Assembly: GCF_038095995.1 (NCBI RefSeq)
Contig: NZ_CP146005.1
Span: 1 to 64,000, forward strand
DNA length: 64,000 nucleotides
DNA from: Mesomycoplasma ovipneumoniae
GTDB taxonomy: Bacteria; Bacillota_I; Bacilli_A; Mycoplasmatales; Metamycoplasmataceae
Reading direction: 5' to 3'
Part shown: piece by piece, positions 52,302 through 61,198 of the stretch
How positions within the stretch are numbered: position 1 is the stretch's first letter
Layout of the letters: the number at the start of each line of letters is the position of its first letter
The notes under the pieces: model-generated
The model's input: only the letters and a program-made list of their open reading frames with translations
What the model was told of the DNA's origin: nothing
Databases searched by the model: none
Program-made: the position numbers and the translations under genes

Positions 52302-55300
52302 ATGAAAAAAACTAAAATAGTAAGAAAAGTAAAAAAAGTTTCACACACCAGATCTTTAATGATTATGGCGACTTGACCTATTGCAATTGGTGCAATTTTA
52401 GGTTTTTCTTATTTAACTTATTCACTGGTTGAGTCAAAATATTTTGATGTTGTTGATCAGCGAAATTTAGAAAAAACTGAAGTTAATCAAAAAGGGATTC
52501 AACTTTCAAATGAAGAATTTGAAAAAATTGTTGATCAAATGCAAATTGACGAGAATTTTTCTAAATATTCAGCCGAACAAATTCTCGATTTATCTCGTGA
52601 TTCGACATCTAATTTTCATCTTACTACAATTTTTAACCTTACCAATTTTAGTTCAAAATATCCTTTTTTAAAACTTAATATCAACCCTATTAATAAATCT
52701 GACGTTGAAAATGACGATCTAGTTACAAAAGTTGTTAATAATAATTTAATTAATGTTGTTTTTTCGGCTCATGATCAATTTACAAATAAAACTTATTCAA
52801 AAGTGCATTCAATTCGTGGCTTTAATGGAAAAGGTGATATTCCATTTATAAACTTTAATATTGACCAACAAAAGTCCGCCTTTATTTTACAAACAGCACA
52901 AATAAACCAAAAATGAAATGCACTTTCGCTTATTCAAGTGCTAAATTCTGAGTATAAAAATACAAAAGATGCTAAAAAAACCCTTGAAAAATTTGGTTCT
53001 TTTTTATTTTTAGACTCAAATGATAATTTAGTAAATCTTCCTGAGGGCACCCATTTTGATTTTGAAACAGACTTATCTGGCAGCATAGTTTTTAAAAATA
53101 TTGATGACTCAAGTGGTAATTTGTGAATTTCCTTTGGGATTTTTGACTCAAATAAAAATAAAATTCGCACATTTGATTTAAAGGTTTCAAATTTACTAGA
53201 TTATGCACAAGTTACTAATTATCTCAATAATTTAATTAAAACTGATGATGAACTTATCATCTTAAAAGATGAAAAAATTCAAGAAATTGTTGCACAAAAT
53301 GTATCTTTATCTACTTTTTTGGTGTCCCAAACCGATCACAGCAATCTCTTTGATATATCAAAATTACAGAATTTATTCACAAATTCTGCACCAAATTTTA
53401 ATGTAAGACTGTTTGGAACAAATATTCAAATGGACCGAATTGGTGAAGTTGAACTTATGGTTCAAATCGATTTTAAGGCTAAACAAGTTGAAAATCTAGC
53501 CCAAAATCAGTCAACTCCTGACAATATAAGTGTATCAAATTTACAACAAAACTCACCTGTCCAAGAGCAAAAAACCCTTCAAAATCAGGTATCTTTATTT
53601 CAAGATACTGACCCAAATAATTCTGAAAACTCAAGTCAAGAAAATCTAAATGATGCTCAAACTCAAGAAAATTACCGTAAATTTAATTTTATTTACACTT
53701 TAAAACCTTTCAAAAACTTAGCACAAAGATATTTGGATTCTGTGATTAAGGATAATGATCTTTACATTGTAAGGCAAAAGTTCAATTATTTAGATGGCGC
53801 TGAAGTTATTAATAATTTAAGGTCAATTAATGCTAGTTTTTATTCTTTTCAAGAGAATAGAAACACAAGTAAAGGCTTGGAAATTGTTAATTTAGAAAGC
53901 AGTCCAACTTATGATAGTTTAACTAGTCAAAGAGCAATTGTTACGTGATTTAAAGACTTTTTTAAAGATTCATTAACATTTCCTGCCTGAAAAAAAACTG
54001 ATGAAAATGATAAACCTGAAGAAGTTTTATCAAAAATTTTTGCTAAAATGAATGATATAATTAACTCTAAGCAAATTTTTTCTTACGGTGTTAAGTATAA
54101 TTTATTTTTCGAAAGTTCTACCGGCCAATTAACAATAACAATTAGTATTTATGATAGATTTAATAAAATTTTAGGCCAAAAAGATATAAAAATAAGCGGT
54201 CTGTCACCAACAAATCCTCAACTATTATTGGCCAAAGAAAATCAAGCAAATTTTTTTATTGACGGATCTGGTGGATATAATGTTGAGCAATCTGATGAAA
54301 GTAACTTATTTCACTCAGAAATTAAAGGCCTAAAATCAATCACAAATCCTCAAGTTGAACTTAGCCTTGACTCTTCAAAAAAGCGAGATAAAAAAGTTAA
54401 ACTCGTCAGAAATTCAGGAATTTTATATCCAAGTCTAAACGACAATTATTTAAAATTGTTTTATAAAAGTGATGAAAATACTCAAAATATTGTAGCTTTT
54501 GAAGAAAATAATCCATTTTTTTATTCATTCTCAGTCCAAAATAACTTAGAACCTAACCAATATAAGGTTGTCCTTAAATTTGTTACGGAAGAAAGTGGAA
54601 CTTCTGGTCAACAAGCAAATCAAGAGCCTAATTTAATTTGAGTTAAAAAACTATCCAAAAAAAGTGATTTATCAAGTTCAAGTATAACAAATTCAGACTC
54701 AATTCCTGATAATACGCCAGTTTGGCTAATAGGTGTTTCAAAAAAGGCAGAAATTGGATCAACTAGCACAAATACAACTCAAAATGAAAAAATTATTGGT
54801 ATTTTGCCTGTTGATGAAGGCCAATTTACTAATTTTGTTCTTTCTTACAATGCTCTCAATGAGAATTCACCTTCAAATTCGGGGGCTCAAACTCAAACTC
54901 AAAATTCTCAAAAGATAATTGTAAAAATTGCAACTCCTAAATCAAAAGATCAACCCCAAATTGAATTAGAAAAAAACTTTTGATCTACTCAGAATACTTC
55001 TTCAACAACTTCAGTTACTTCTTCAGATTCAGGTTCTTCAACAACCTCAACAACCTCAACAACTCCAACCTCAACAACCTCAACAGTCCCAGCAACCACA
55101 ACAGCCGCTCCAACTAGTTCAACAACTTCTTCACCCGCTTCCTCAACAACCCCAACAAAAACTTTAACCCTTCATTTTGGAGATGAAGAAAACAACAAAA
55201 ACTCCGACAAATCAGAGGTTTTGTTTAGATATTTTATACAATTTAATAATCAATTTTTCAAAAAAGAAGATTTTGAAAAGGCCTTTGCAACAGCATTAAA

Positions 55301-55304
55301 ATAA
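52302..55304 (+). CDS. P102-like adhesin paralogue (pair 2, downstream member)
   Basis: 1000 residues, starting 6 bp after the P97-like stop. Basic N terminus and hydrophobic segment IAIGAILGFSYLTYSLV. The P102-type domain follows. VSLFQDTDP at F433 fits the S/T-x-F-x-D/E cleavage motif and lies in an Asn/Gln/Ser-rich linker. Near the C terminus (~905-960) is a Ser/Thr/Pro repeat region built on STTST and TTSTTP units, likely prone to length change. Surface adhesin role inferred from family. Confidence 0.7.
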
Positions 55305-55307
55305 AAC

Positions 55308-55377
55308 TATTTTTCTTTTTCCAAATATAAATCACTTTGTTTATAAGGTAATTTATATTTGGAATTTTTTGTTATTT
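55308..55377. repeat. Decayed ~70-bp target duplication, left copy (clpB 3' end fossil)
   Basis: Similar with several mismatches to 55952-56021, which encodes the last ~23 codons of ClpB. It contains the TCCAAATATAAA / TTTATATTTGGA inverted repeat, which may end the adhesin transcript. Confidence 0.65.
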
Positions 55378-55949
55378 CTAAGTTTCCCAGTTAGAGCCAA
55401 AAATTAACTTTTTAGTAAATATAAATATGCAAAAATACCCTTAAATCCGTGTTTTTTGAGGCTAAAACCTTAATTTTTATAGTTTTGAAATTAACCTTTT
55501 GCAAAAAAAAAAAAAAAATGTTTGGTCTAAAATAAAATTGTGTTATAATAATTCTCACTTAAGAATAATTAATAAATTTTGATATTGAATTAAGGGGGAA
55601 TGAGTTATGCTTTTGTCATAAAAAAATCAGAAAATGCGAATTATCCATTATATTTTTAAATATGATGGAATGCCTTAAATTTAACCGTTTAGAAATCTAT
55701 AAATTTAGGGCTTTTAGTTATTGTTCTTTCAAAACTTCATATGTTTTTTAGGCTCAATTTAAATAAAAACGAGTTTTCTATTTGCATTGAGTTTAAATAG
55801 TAGTTGTATTTTTTCTTTCGTAATAGTCAGATTTAAAATTAAGTGTTTTTGCTTTGATAGTTATTTTTCCTGTGTTTGCCAAAAAAGTTAAAAAAGCACC
55901 CAAAAACCGGACACTTTTTAAGATTATTCATCAAACTAGGAGACTCGGG
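55378..55949. mobile_element. Decayed IS1634-like element at clpB 3' end
   Basis: Starts CTAAGTTTCCCAG and ends ACTAGGAGACTCGGG, IS-like termini, flanked by a decayed ~70-bp direct repeat. No transposase. The interior (about 55500-55860) is the same sequence family as 41550-42060 but lacks about 150 bp of it. Older than the 426-bp elements judging by mismatches. Confidence 0.65.
55503..55518 (+). repeat. A16 tract inside decayed IS
   Basis: Sixteen A residues ending 25 bp before TATAAT (55544-55549). Confidence 0.8.
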
Positions 55950-55950
55950 A

Positions 55951-56616
55951 TTATTTTTCTTTTTCCAAATATAGATTATTTTGTTTATAAAACAGTTTAT
56001 ATTTGGAATTTTCTGTTATTTCTTTTGTAACTATTTTTTGAGCAATAAAACTTTCTATATTTTTTTTGATGAATCTTTTGATAGGACGAGCACCAAAATT
56101 TTTATCATAACCAGATTGAATAATTCAGTCAATAACAGAATCATTAAAATCTATCTCAAAATTATTTTCTATTAATCTTTTTTTGAAAGTATCAAGTTCT
56201 AAGTGGATAATTTCAGAAATTACCTCGTGATTTAAAGGGTTAAAGACAATAATTTCGTCAATTCTATTAATAAATTCAGGTTTTAAATATACTAATAATT
56301 CATTTTTGATGTTAGATTCGTCAATTTTTTTACCTTCAAGAATTTTGTTAGCACCAATATTTGAAGTTAAAATAATAATTGTGTTGCGAAAGTTTACTTT
56401 TATAGATTTGCTATCAAGAAGCTCGCCGTTATCAAGAATTTGTAAGAAAATATTAATAACTTCAGGATGAGCCTTTTCAATTTCATCAACCAGAACAATT
56501 GAATATGGATTTTGTCTAATTTTGTTAGTTAAAATTCCGCCTTGTTCAAAGCCAATATAACCTGGAGGAGCACCAATTAGCTTAGAAATACTATGTTTTT
56601 CCATATATTCTGACAT
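55951..56616 (-). CDS. ClpB C-terminal fragment
   Basis: 221 codons from ATG 56616, which lies in the repeated MSEYMEKHSISKLIG segment. It holds NBD2 Walker B (VLVDEIEKAHPEV), the arginine finger region and the C-terminal small domain. Its own promoter is not evident; the 426-bp element upstream points its internal -10 box in the same (minus-strand) direction. Confidence 0.6.
55952..56021. repeat. Decayed ~70-bp target duplication, right copy
   Basis: Working copy of the repeat at 55308-55377; it holds the C-terminal codons of clpB. Confidence 0.6.
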
Positions 56617-56618
56617 AT
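56556..56618. repeat. 63-bp target duplication, left copy
   Basis: Identical to 57045-57107. Encodes the SEYMEKHSISKLIGAPPGY part of ClpB NBD2. Confidence 0.92.
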
Positions 56619-57044
56619 CCCGAGTTTCCCAGTTTCATAAGGTAATTTTAAAAAAGTATCCGGTTTTAGGGACTTTTTTAAGTTTTTTGGTAAAAGTTGG
56701 TTACAATTTTATTAGTGATTTATTAAGATATCAAAGTAAAAATCATATCTATTTCAAATGTTTGGATCGCTAGGGACACCATCGTGTTTTTTAAATATAA
56801 TTTGCTGATCTAAAGTGTTAAATTCAACCCTTTGTCTTAATTTTTGCAACATCGATACTAAACCAACTTAGTTAATTTTTGTTTTTTCATAATTTATAAT
56901 TATACCATAAAATTACTTAAAATGCTACCAAATGCTACTTATAAAATTAAGGTTTTACATTAAAAAAACACCGATTTACGGGTGTTTCTTCATATTTATA
57001 TTCACTAAAAAGTGAATTTTTGTCTTAAAACTGGGAAACTCGGG
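56619..57044 (-). mobile_element. 426-bp non-autonomous IS derivative, copy 2
   Basis: Same length, termini, interior deletion and plus-strand orientation as copy 1 at 32642-33067; the only difference I see is C instead of T near 56661. Flanked by a 63-bp exact duplication. It interrupts clpB. It must have been moved by a transposase supplied in trans. Confidence 0.92.
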
Positions 57045-58515
57045 TATAACCTGGAGGAGCACCAATTAGCTTAGAAATACTATGTTTTTCCATATATTCT
57101 GACATATCAAGCCGAATAATTTGATTTTTATTGTCGAATAAATTTTGAGCAAGTGCGCGGGCAACTTCAGTTTTTCCAACACCAGTAGGACCTACAAATA
57201 AAAAGGATGCAATTGGTCTCTGTTCGTCATTAATTTTTGCTTTAAATCTTAAAATGGCTTCTGAAACTGATTTTAAAGCTTGATTTTGTCCCTTAATGAC
57301 TTTTCTAAGATTTTCCTCTAAATTAATATATTTTTGACTTTCGGATTCTAAAAGTTTGCCAATTGGAATTTTAGTTCAATTTGAGACAACTTTTGCAATA
57401 TGATTCTCATCAAGAACGTTTGAAAATTCAGTCTGTTTTTCCTTTAATTTTTCCAATTCTTCCATAATTTTAGGAATTTTTACATACTTTATTTGCGAAG
57501 TGCCCTGATAATCACCTTGGTCCATTAGTGTGTTTTGTTTGTGTTTTAATTCTTCAACTTTTGTTGACAAATTTGCAATTTTTGAAGCTAAATTTCGCGA
57601 GTCGTTTCACTCTTTTTGCATTTGATCAACCTGATTTTCAACCTCAATTATTTGTTTTTTGAGATCTTCATTGTCCGAATTTGTCGAATTAATTTCCATC
57701 ATTTTCAAATTAATTAATTCGCGCTTTGCTTTTTCAAGCTTTTCTGGTTGGTAATTAATTTCAACTTTTAAAGAAGCAGCCGCTTCGTCAACCAAGTCAA
57801 TGGCTTTATCGGGCAAAAAACGGTCAAAAATATATCTATTTGCCATTTTGGCAGCAAAAATTAAAGCTGAGTCAAGAATTTTTACCTGGTGAAAATTTTC
57901 AAATCGTTCCTTAATTCCGCGCAAAATATTGATAGTATCAACAACCGAAGGCTCTGAAACCTCAACTTTTTGCATTCTTCGCTCGAGTGCTCCATCTTTT
58001 TCGATATAAAGTCGATATTCAGAATTTGTTGTTGCACCAATTAATTTAATCCCACCTCGAGCCATTATTGGTTTTAAAATATTAGCAAAATCCATTGAAT
58101 CAGATCCAGATGAACCTGTTCCGATTAATAAGTGAATTTCGTCAATAAAAATAATAAGTTCATCAGATCTTTGTTCAATTTCAGTTAAAATCGCCTTAAT
58201 TCTTCGCTCAAATTCACCTTTATATGAGGCACCAGCGAGAATGCTTGTAAGGTCAAGTTCAAAAATTTGCTTATTTTTTAAATTATCAGGAACTTGTCCT
58301 GCAATTATTTTTAGCGCCATTCCTTCAACAATTGCTGTTTTTCCAACACCAGGATCGCCAACTAGAACGGGATTATTTTTTGTCTTTCTTGACAAAATTT
58401 TTATAATTCTTCTAATTTCAGAATCTCGCCCAATTACAGGTTCGATTTTGTTCTCTTTTGCTAATTTGGTTAAATTTCTTGCATATTTTTCAAGATTTTC
58501 AAGTTTAATTTCCAT
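57025..58515 (-). CDS. ClpB N-terminal fragment
   Basis: 496 codons: NBD1, the middle coiled coil and the first third of NBD2 (Walker A kept). The frame enters the IS derivative after IGAPPGY and stops 8 codons later at 57025. SD AAGGAAG. It lacks NBD2 Walker B and the sensor residues. Confidence 0.75.
57045..57107. repeat. 63-bp target duplication, right copy
   Basis: Exact repeat of 56556-56618. Confidence 0.92.
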
Positions 58516-58559
58516 TTTTTTCTTCCTTATTTTTATTTTTTTACATTAATGCAAAAATA

Positions 58560-58565
58560 ATTATA
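58560..58565 (-). promoter_or_regulatory. -10 box of clpB
   Basis: TATAAT on the minus strand, 45 bp before the clpB ATG. The CIRCE operator occupies the -35 area. Confidence 0.55.
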
Positions 58566-58573
58566 ACATATTT

Positions 58574-58600
58574 TTGTCACTCGTGGCAATTAAGTGCCAA
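58574..58600. promoter_or_regulatory. CIRCE operator (HrcA binding site) of clpB
   Basis: Minus strand reads TTGGCACTT-N9-GAGTGACAA, matching the CIRCE consensus TTAGCACTC-N9-GAGTGCTAA in spacing and most positions. It lies 8 bp upstream of the -10 box, where bound HrcA would block RNA polymerase. Confidence 0.85.
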
Positions 58601-58661
58601 AATTTTTTTTTATTTAAAGTGAAACTTAAAAAATAACACTATTATTTTGGCTAATTTATGT

Positions 58662-58667
58662 TATAAT
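58662..58667 (+). promoter_or_regulatory. -10 box of tpiA
   Basis: TATAAT 13 bp before the tpiA ATG, giving a leader of only a few bases and no SD. Confidence 0.5.
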
Positions 58668-58680
58668 TTTAATTTATATC

Positions 58681-59493
58681 ATGAAAAAAATTGTTATCGG
58701 GAATTGAAAAATGAATCAAATCAGAAAGGAATTTTATGATTTCCTTTTTGAATTTGACGCACTATTTAACAAAAATCCAGAAAAAGTCGCTAAAACAATG
58801 GAGTTTGCGATTGCCCCTCCTTTTACTTTATTAAGTGAAATTTCTAAATCTCAAGTTAAAACATTAAAAATAGCTGCTCAAAATGTTAGCCAGTTCGAAT
58901 CTGGAGCTTACACAGGCGAAATTAGCGCTAAAATGTTAAAGGATTTAGGTGTTAGTTACATAATAATTGGTCATTCTGAGCGAAGAATGTTTTTTAATGA
59001 AACTGATGAAGTTTTAGCTCAAAAAATTTGACAAGCACAAAAATACAGCATAACTCCCGTGTTTTGTGTCGGGGAAACATTAGAACAATATGAAAATAAA
59101 TTAACTAATGAAGTTATAATTTCACAAATAAATGCCGTAAAAGACGTGCTAAATTTCGAAAAAGCGATAATAGCTTATGAACCAATTTGAGCAATTGGAA
59201 CCGGAAAAACAGCATCTGCTGCAATTGCCAATGAAATTTCGTCTTTAATTAAAGAAGAATTTGGCAAAAATGTTAAAGTTATTTACGGAGGTTCTGTTAA
59301 CTCGCAAAATTATGCAGATTTTTTAAATTCAGAACTTATTGATGGTATACTTGTTGGTGGTGCATCATTAGATCCTAAACAATTTTATGAAATGGTAAAA
59401 TTTTCTGATGCATGCCCAACAGACCCACTAAATTCTGGCATTTTAGAAGACGATAGTCATTGTGGATGCAATGATATCGATCTAGACGAATAA
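58681..59493 (+). CDS. tpiA: Triosephosphate isomerase with Cys/Asp-rich tail
   Basis: Interconverts DHAP and glyceraldehyde 3-phosphate. 270 residues. GNWKMN at the N terminus (Trp by TGA), catalytic His in IIGHSERR, catalytic Glu in [14 protein letters not shown] and phosphate loop YGGSVN / LVGGASL are intact. The last ~25 residues extend beyond the usual end and are rich in Asp and Cys ([14 protein letters not shown]), possibly metal-binding; homologues normally stop near VKF. Confidence 0.93.
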
Positions 59494-59594
59494 TTTGCCT
59501 GATTTTTTTGTTAAATTTATGCTTGGTTTTAATAGTTTCGCGAATTATTGCTAGGTTTAAATTTGTTATTTATTTATTTTTTAAAGGAATTAAA

Positions 59595-59861
59595 ATGATT
59601 TCAAAAGCGAAAAAACAAGAATTAATTTTAAAGTTTGGAAAAAACGCTAAAAACACCGGTGATACAGCCGTTCAAATTGCAATTTTAACTGAAGATATTG
59701 AAAAATTAAAAGTTCATTTTGAAAATAATAAAAAAGACAAACACTCAATGAGAGGTTTTATTGCAAAAGTTAATAAACGTAAAAAATTACTTTCTTATTT
59801 AAAACAAAAAAGTTTTGAAACTTACAAAGAAACAATCGAAGCTTTAAATATACGTAAATAA
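59595..59861 (+). CDS. rpsO: 30S ribosomal protein S15
   Basis: 88 residues binding the central domain of 16S rRNA. Motifs [16 protein letters not shown] and [20 protein letters not shown] are diagnostic. ATG 59595 has AAAGGAA upstream, preferred to the ATG at 59508, which would add an unrelated 29-residue leader. Confidence 0.95.
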   Translation: MISKAKKQELILKFGKNAKNTGDTAVQIAILTEDIEKLKVHFENNKKDKHSMRGFIAKVNKRKKLLSYLKQKSFETYKETIEALNIRK

Positions 59862-59898
59862 TTTTTAAATTTTTATACCAAATATTTTTAAAGTATGG

Positions 59899-59904
59899 TA
59901 TAAT
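59899..59904 (+). promoter_or_regulatory. -10 box of rnpB
   Basis: TATAAT 9 bp before the RNA 5' end. Confidence 0.55.
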
Positions 59905-59912
59905 TTAATTTT

Positions 59913-60261
59913 GCACAAGTCAACCGCTGGTATTTTTAAGTTTTTAATTTAAAAATACTTGAGGAAAGTCCGCGCTAGCACTACCTGCGATGGTAGTAGT
60001 GTTCATGTTGGATCTAAGAAATCCAAGCCTAGACGACAAGTGCCACAGAGACGAGTTTATTTGTTTATTATTTTATAAATTTTTTATAATCATTGTTCAC
60101 TCCTAAAAAATCCTAACAAATAAAGTGAAACGCGGTAAACTCCATGAGCTAGAAACCTAAATTTTGGTAGGGGAATCCAATTTGGGAAACGAACTTAAAT
60201 TGGAAGGTTGTAAAAGACCTAGATAAATGGTTGACTAATACAGAACGCGGCTTATTAGTGC
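59913..60261 (+). ncRNA. rnpB: RNase P RNA
   Basis: About 349 nt catalytic RNA that matures tRNA 5' ends. Conserved core segments GAGGAAAGTCCGCGCT, CACAGAGACGAG, GAAACGCGGTAAACTCC, and ACAGAACGCGGCTTATTAG are present; termini GCAC and GTGC pair. The layout with the extra AT-rich arms is that of the Firmicute/Mollicute type B RNA. Confidence 0.95.
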
Positions 60262-60264
60262 AAA

Positions 60265-60289
60265 AAACAGCGAAAATTCGCTGTTTTTT
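60265..60289 (+). terminator. Terminator after rnpB
   Basis: AACAGCGAA / TTCGCTGTT hairpin followed by T-run. Confidence 0.75.
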
Positions 60290-60478
60290 ATTTAAATGCA
60301 CACTTTTGTAATTTTTTCCTCATTTTGTTTAGACTTCTAAAATCTTATTTATCATAAAATAAATTTGCATGTCATACAAAATCTTGATTTGTAAAAATAT
60401 GCAAATTTTACTGATTTTTGGATTTTTAATAGTTTTATGGTAAAATTTAATGGTAAAAATTTACGGAGGTTAGAAACA
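60290..60478. other. Intergenic region before small gene
   Basis: No gene seen. Contains TAAAAT at 60440-60445, the likely -10 of the 42-aa gene, and GGAGG at 60465-60469. Confidence 0.4.
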
Positions 60479-60607
60479 ATGAGATCGAGGAACATCTTAA
60501 ATTGAGTTAAAATTAAAATTTTAAATTGATGGTCTTCAGTGGTCAAAGTTGACGAAATTGTTGTTTTATTTATAAAAATTTTACACCTTTTTGTCGCTGA
60601 ACACTAA
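60479..60607 (+). CDS. 42-residue small protein, unknown
   Basis: ATG 60479 follows GGAGG at good spacing (60465-60469), a TAAAAT -10 lies upstream and a strong hairpin terminator begins 7 bp after the stop, so the gene is a self-contained transcription unit. The product, with two TGA Trp codons, begins MRSRNILNWVKIKILNWWSS and has a Val/Ile/Leu-rich half; it looks amphipathic and membrane-associated. It sits where secE-nusG often precede rplK, but I do not see a convincing SecE motif. No family recognised. Confidence 0.55.
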
Positions 60608-60613
60608 TTTAGA

Positions 60614-60641
60614 GAAAAAAACCACACGTTGTGGTTTTTTT
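60614..60641 (+). terminator. Terminator after small gene
   Basis: AAAACCACA-CG-TTGTGGTTTT hairpin with a run of T. Confidence 0.8.
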
Positions 60642-60675
60642 AGTCCAAAAATTATCTAATAAATAATTTTTGTGG

Positions 60676-60681
60676 TATAAT
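60676..60681 (+). promoter_or_regulatory. -10 box of rplK-rplA
   Basis: TATAAT about 74 bp before the rplK ATG, leaving a leader of ~65 nt. Confidence 0.55.
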
Positions 60682-60696
60682 TTTAAATAAATTTTT

Positions 60697-60722
60697 GTGG
60701 AAGGTTTAAAACCGTTAACCAC
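60697..60722 (+). promoter_or_regulatory. Candidate L1-binding leader of rplK-rplA mRNA
   Basis: GTGG(60697)/CCAC(60719) encloses an internal loop (AA on one side, GTTAA on the other) and an inner GGTT/AACC stem. This resembles the L1 site of 23S rRNA (GUGGGAGG ... ACCAC) and would allow ribosomal protein L1, encoded by the operon, to repress its own translation. Confidence 0.5.
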
Positions 60723-60754
60723 TAAGAGAACTAAAAAATAAAAGGATGCTCGAA

Positions 60755-61198
60755 ATGGTAAAAAAAAATGTAGTTAGAGTTGCAAAATTGCAATTCAATG
60801 CCGGCCAAGCAAAACCCGGACCAGCTCTTGCAGGTCTTGGTATTGTAATGCCTGAATTTACAAGAAAATTTAACGATGAAACAAAAAATCGTGGAAGCGA
60901 ACCAGTTCCTGTAAAAATTACTGTTTTTAAAGATAAAAGCTTTGAATTTCAGTTATTTACAAGCCCAACTTCTTACAAAATTAAACAAGCTGCAAAAATC
61001 GAATCTGGATCTAAAAAATCTAAAGCTGAAAAAGTAGCTAAAATTACTCTTGCACAACTTAAAGAAATTGCAGAATATAAATTACCAGATTTAAATACTG
61101 ATAATATTGAAAAAGCAATTCTTACAGTTTATGGGACCGCCAAACAAATGGGCGTTGAAGTTGAAGGTATCGAAGAATTTTTACAAGGAGTTAAATAA
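60755..61198 (+). CDS. rplK: 50S ribosomal protein L11
   Basis: 147 residues at the GTPase-associated centre of the ribosome. KLQFNAGQAKPGPALAGLGI and FTSPTSYKIKQAAKIESGS are diagnostic. ATG 60755 is preferred to ATG 60746 because AAAGGA (60742-60746) sits 8 bases before it but overlaps the other. Its stop overlaps the rplA ATG (TAATG). Confidence 0.96.
   Translation: MVKKNVVRVAKLQFNAGQAKPGPALAGLGIVMPEFTRKFNDETKNRGSEPVPVKITVFKDKSFEFQLFTSPTSYKIKQAAKIESGSKKSKAEKVAKITLAQLKEIAEYKLPDLNTDNIEKAILTVYGTAKQMGVEVEGIEEFLQGVK

Larger units (their letters stand above)
55951..58515 (-). pseudogene. clpB: Chaperone ClpB, split by a 426-bp IS derivative
   Basis: AAA+ disaggregase that rescues aggregated proteins with DnaK. 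Removing the insert and one 63-bp repeat (489 bp) restores 691 residues. The first residues go straight into NBD1, so the N-terminal domain is absent, as in many mycoplasma ClpB. NBD1 has GDPGVGKTAIVEG, IDEIH and the linker coiled coil; NBD2 has GPTGVGKTEVARAL, then MSEYMEKHSISKLIGAPPGY where the insertion lies. The insert brings stop codons, so the ring-forming protein is broken unless the fragments reassemble. Expression should be under HrcA/CIRCE control. Confidence 0.88.

Noticed and set aside
55021-55160. Possible CRISPR-like or minisatellite array
   Set aside because: TCAACAACC-type repeats encode Ser/Thr/Pro in the P102-like frame and have no spacer structure.
59508-59594. Longer S15 start at 59508
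   Set aside because: Would add 29 unrelated residues; the internal ATG has a good SD and matches the family N terminus.
60479-60607. Calling the 42-aa gene secE
   Set aside because: Position is suggestive, but the conserved SecE core (Trp-Pro step before the membrane helix) is not visible.
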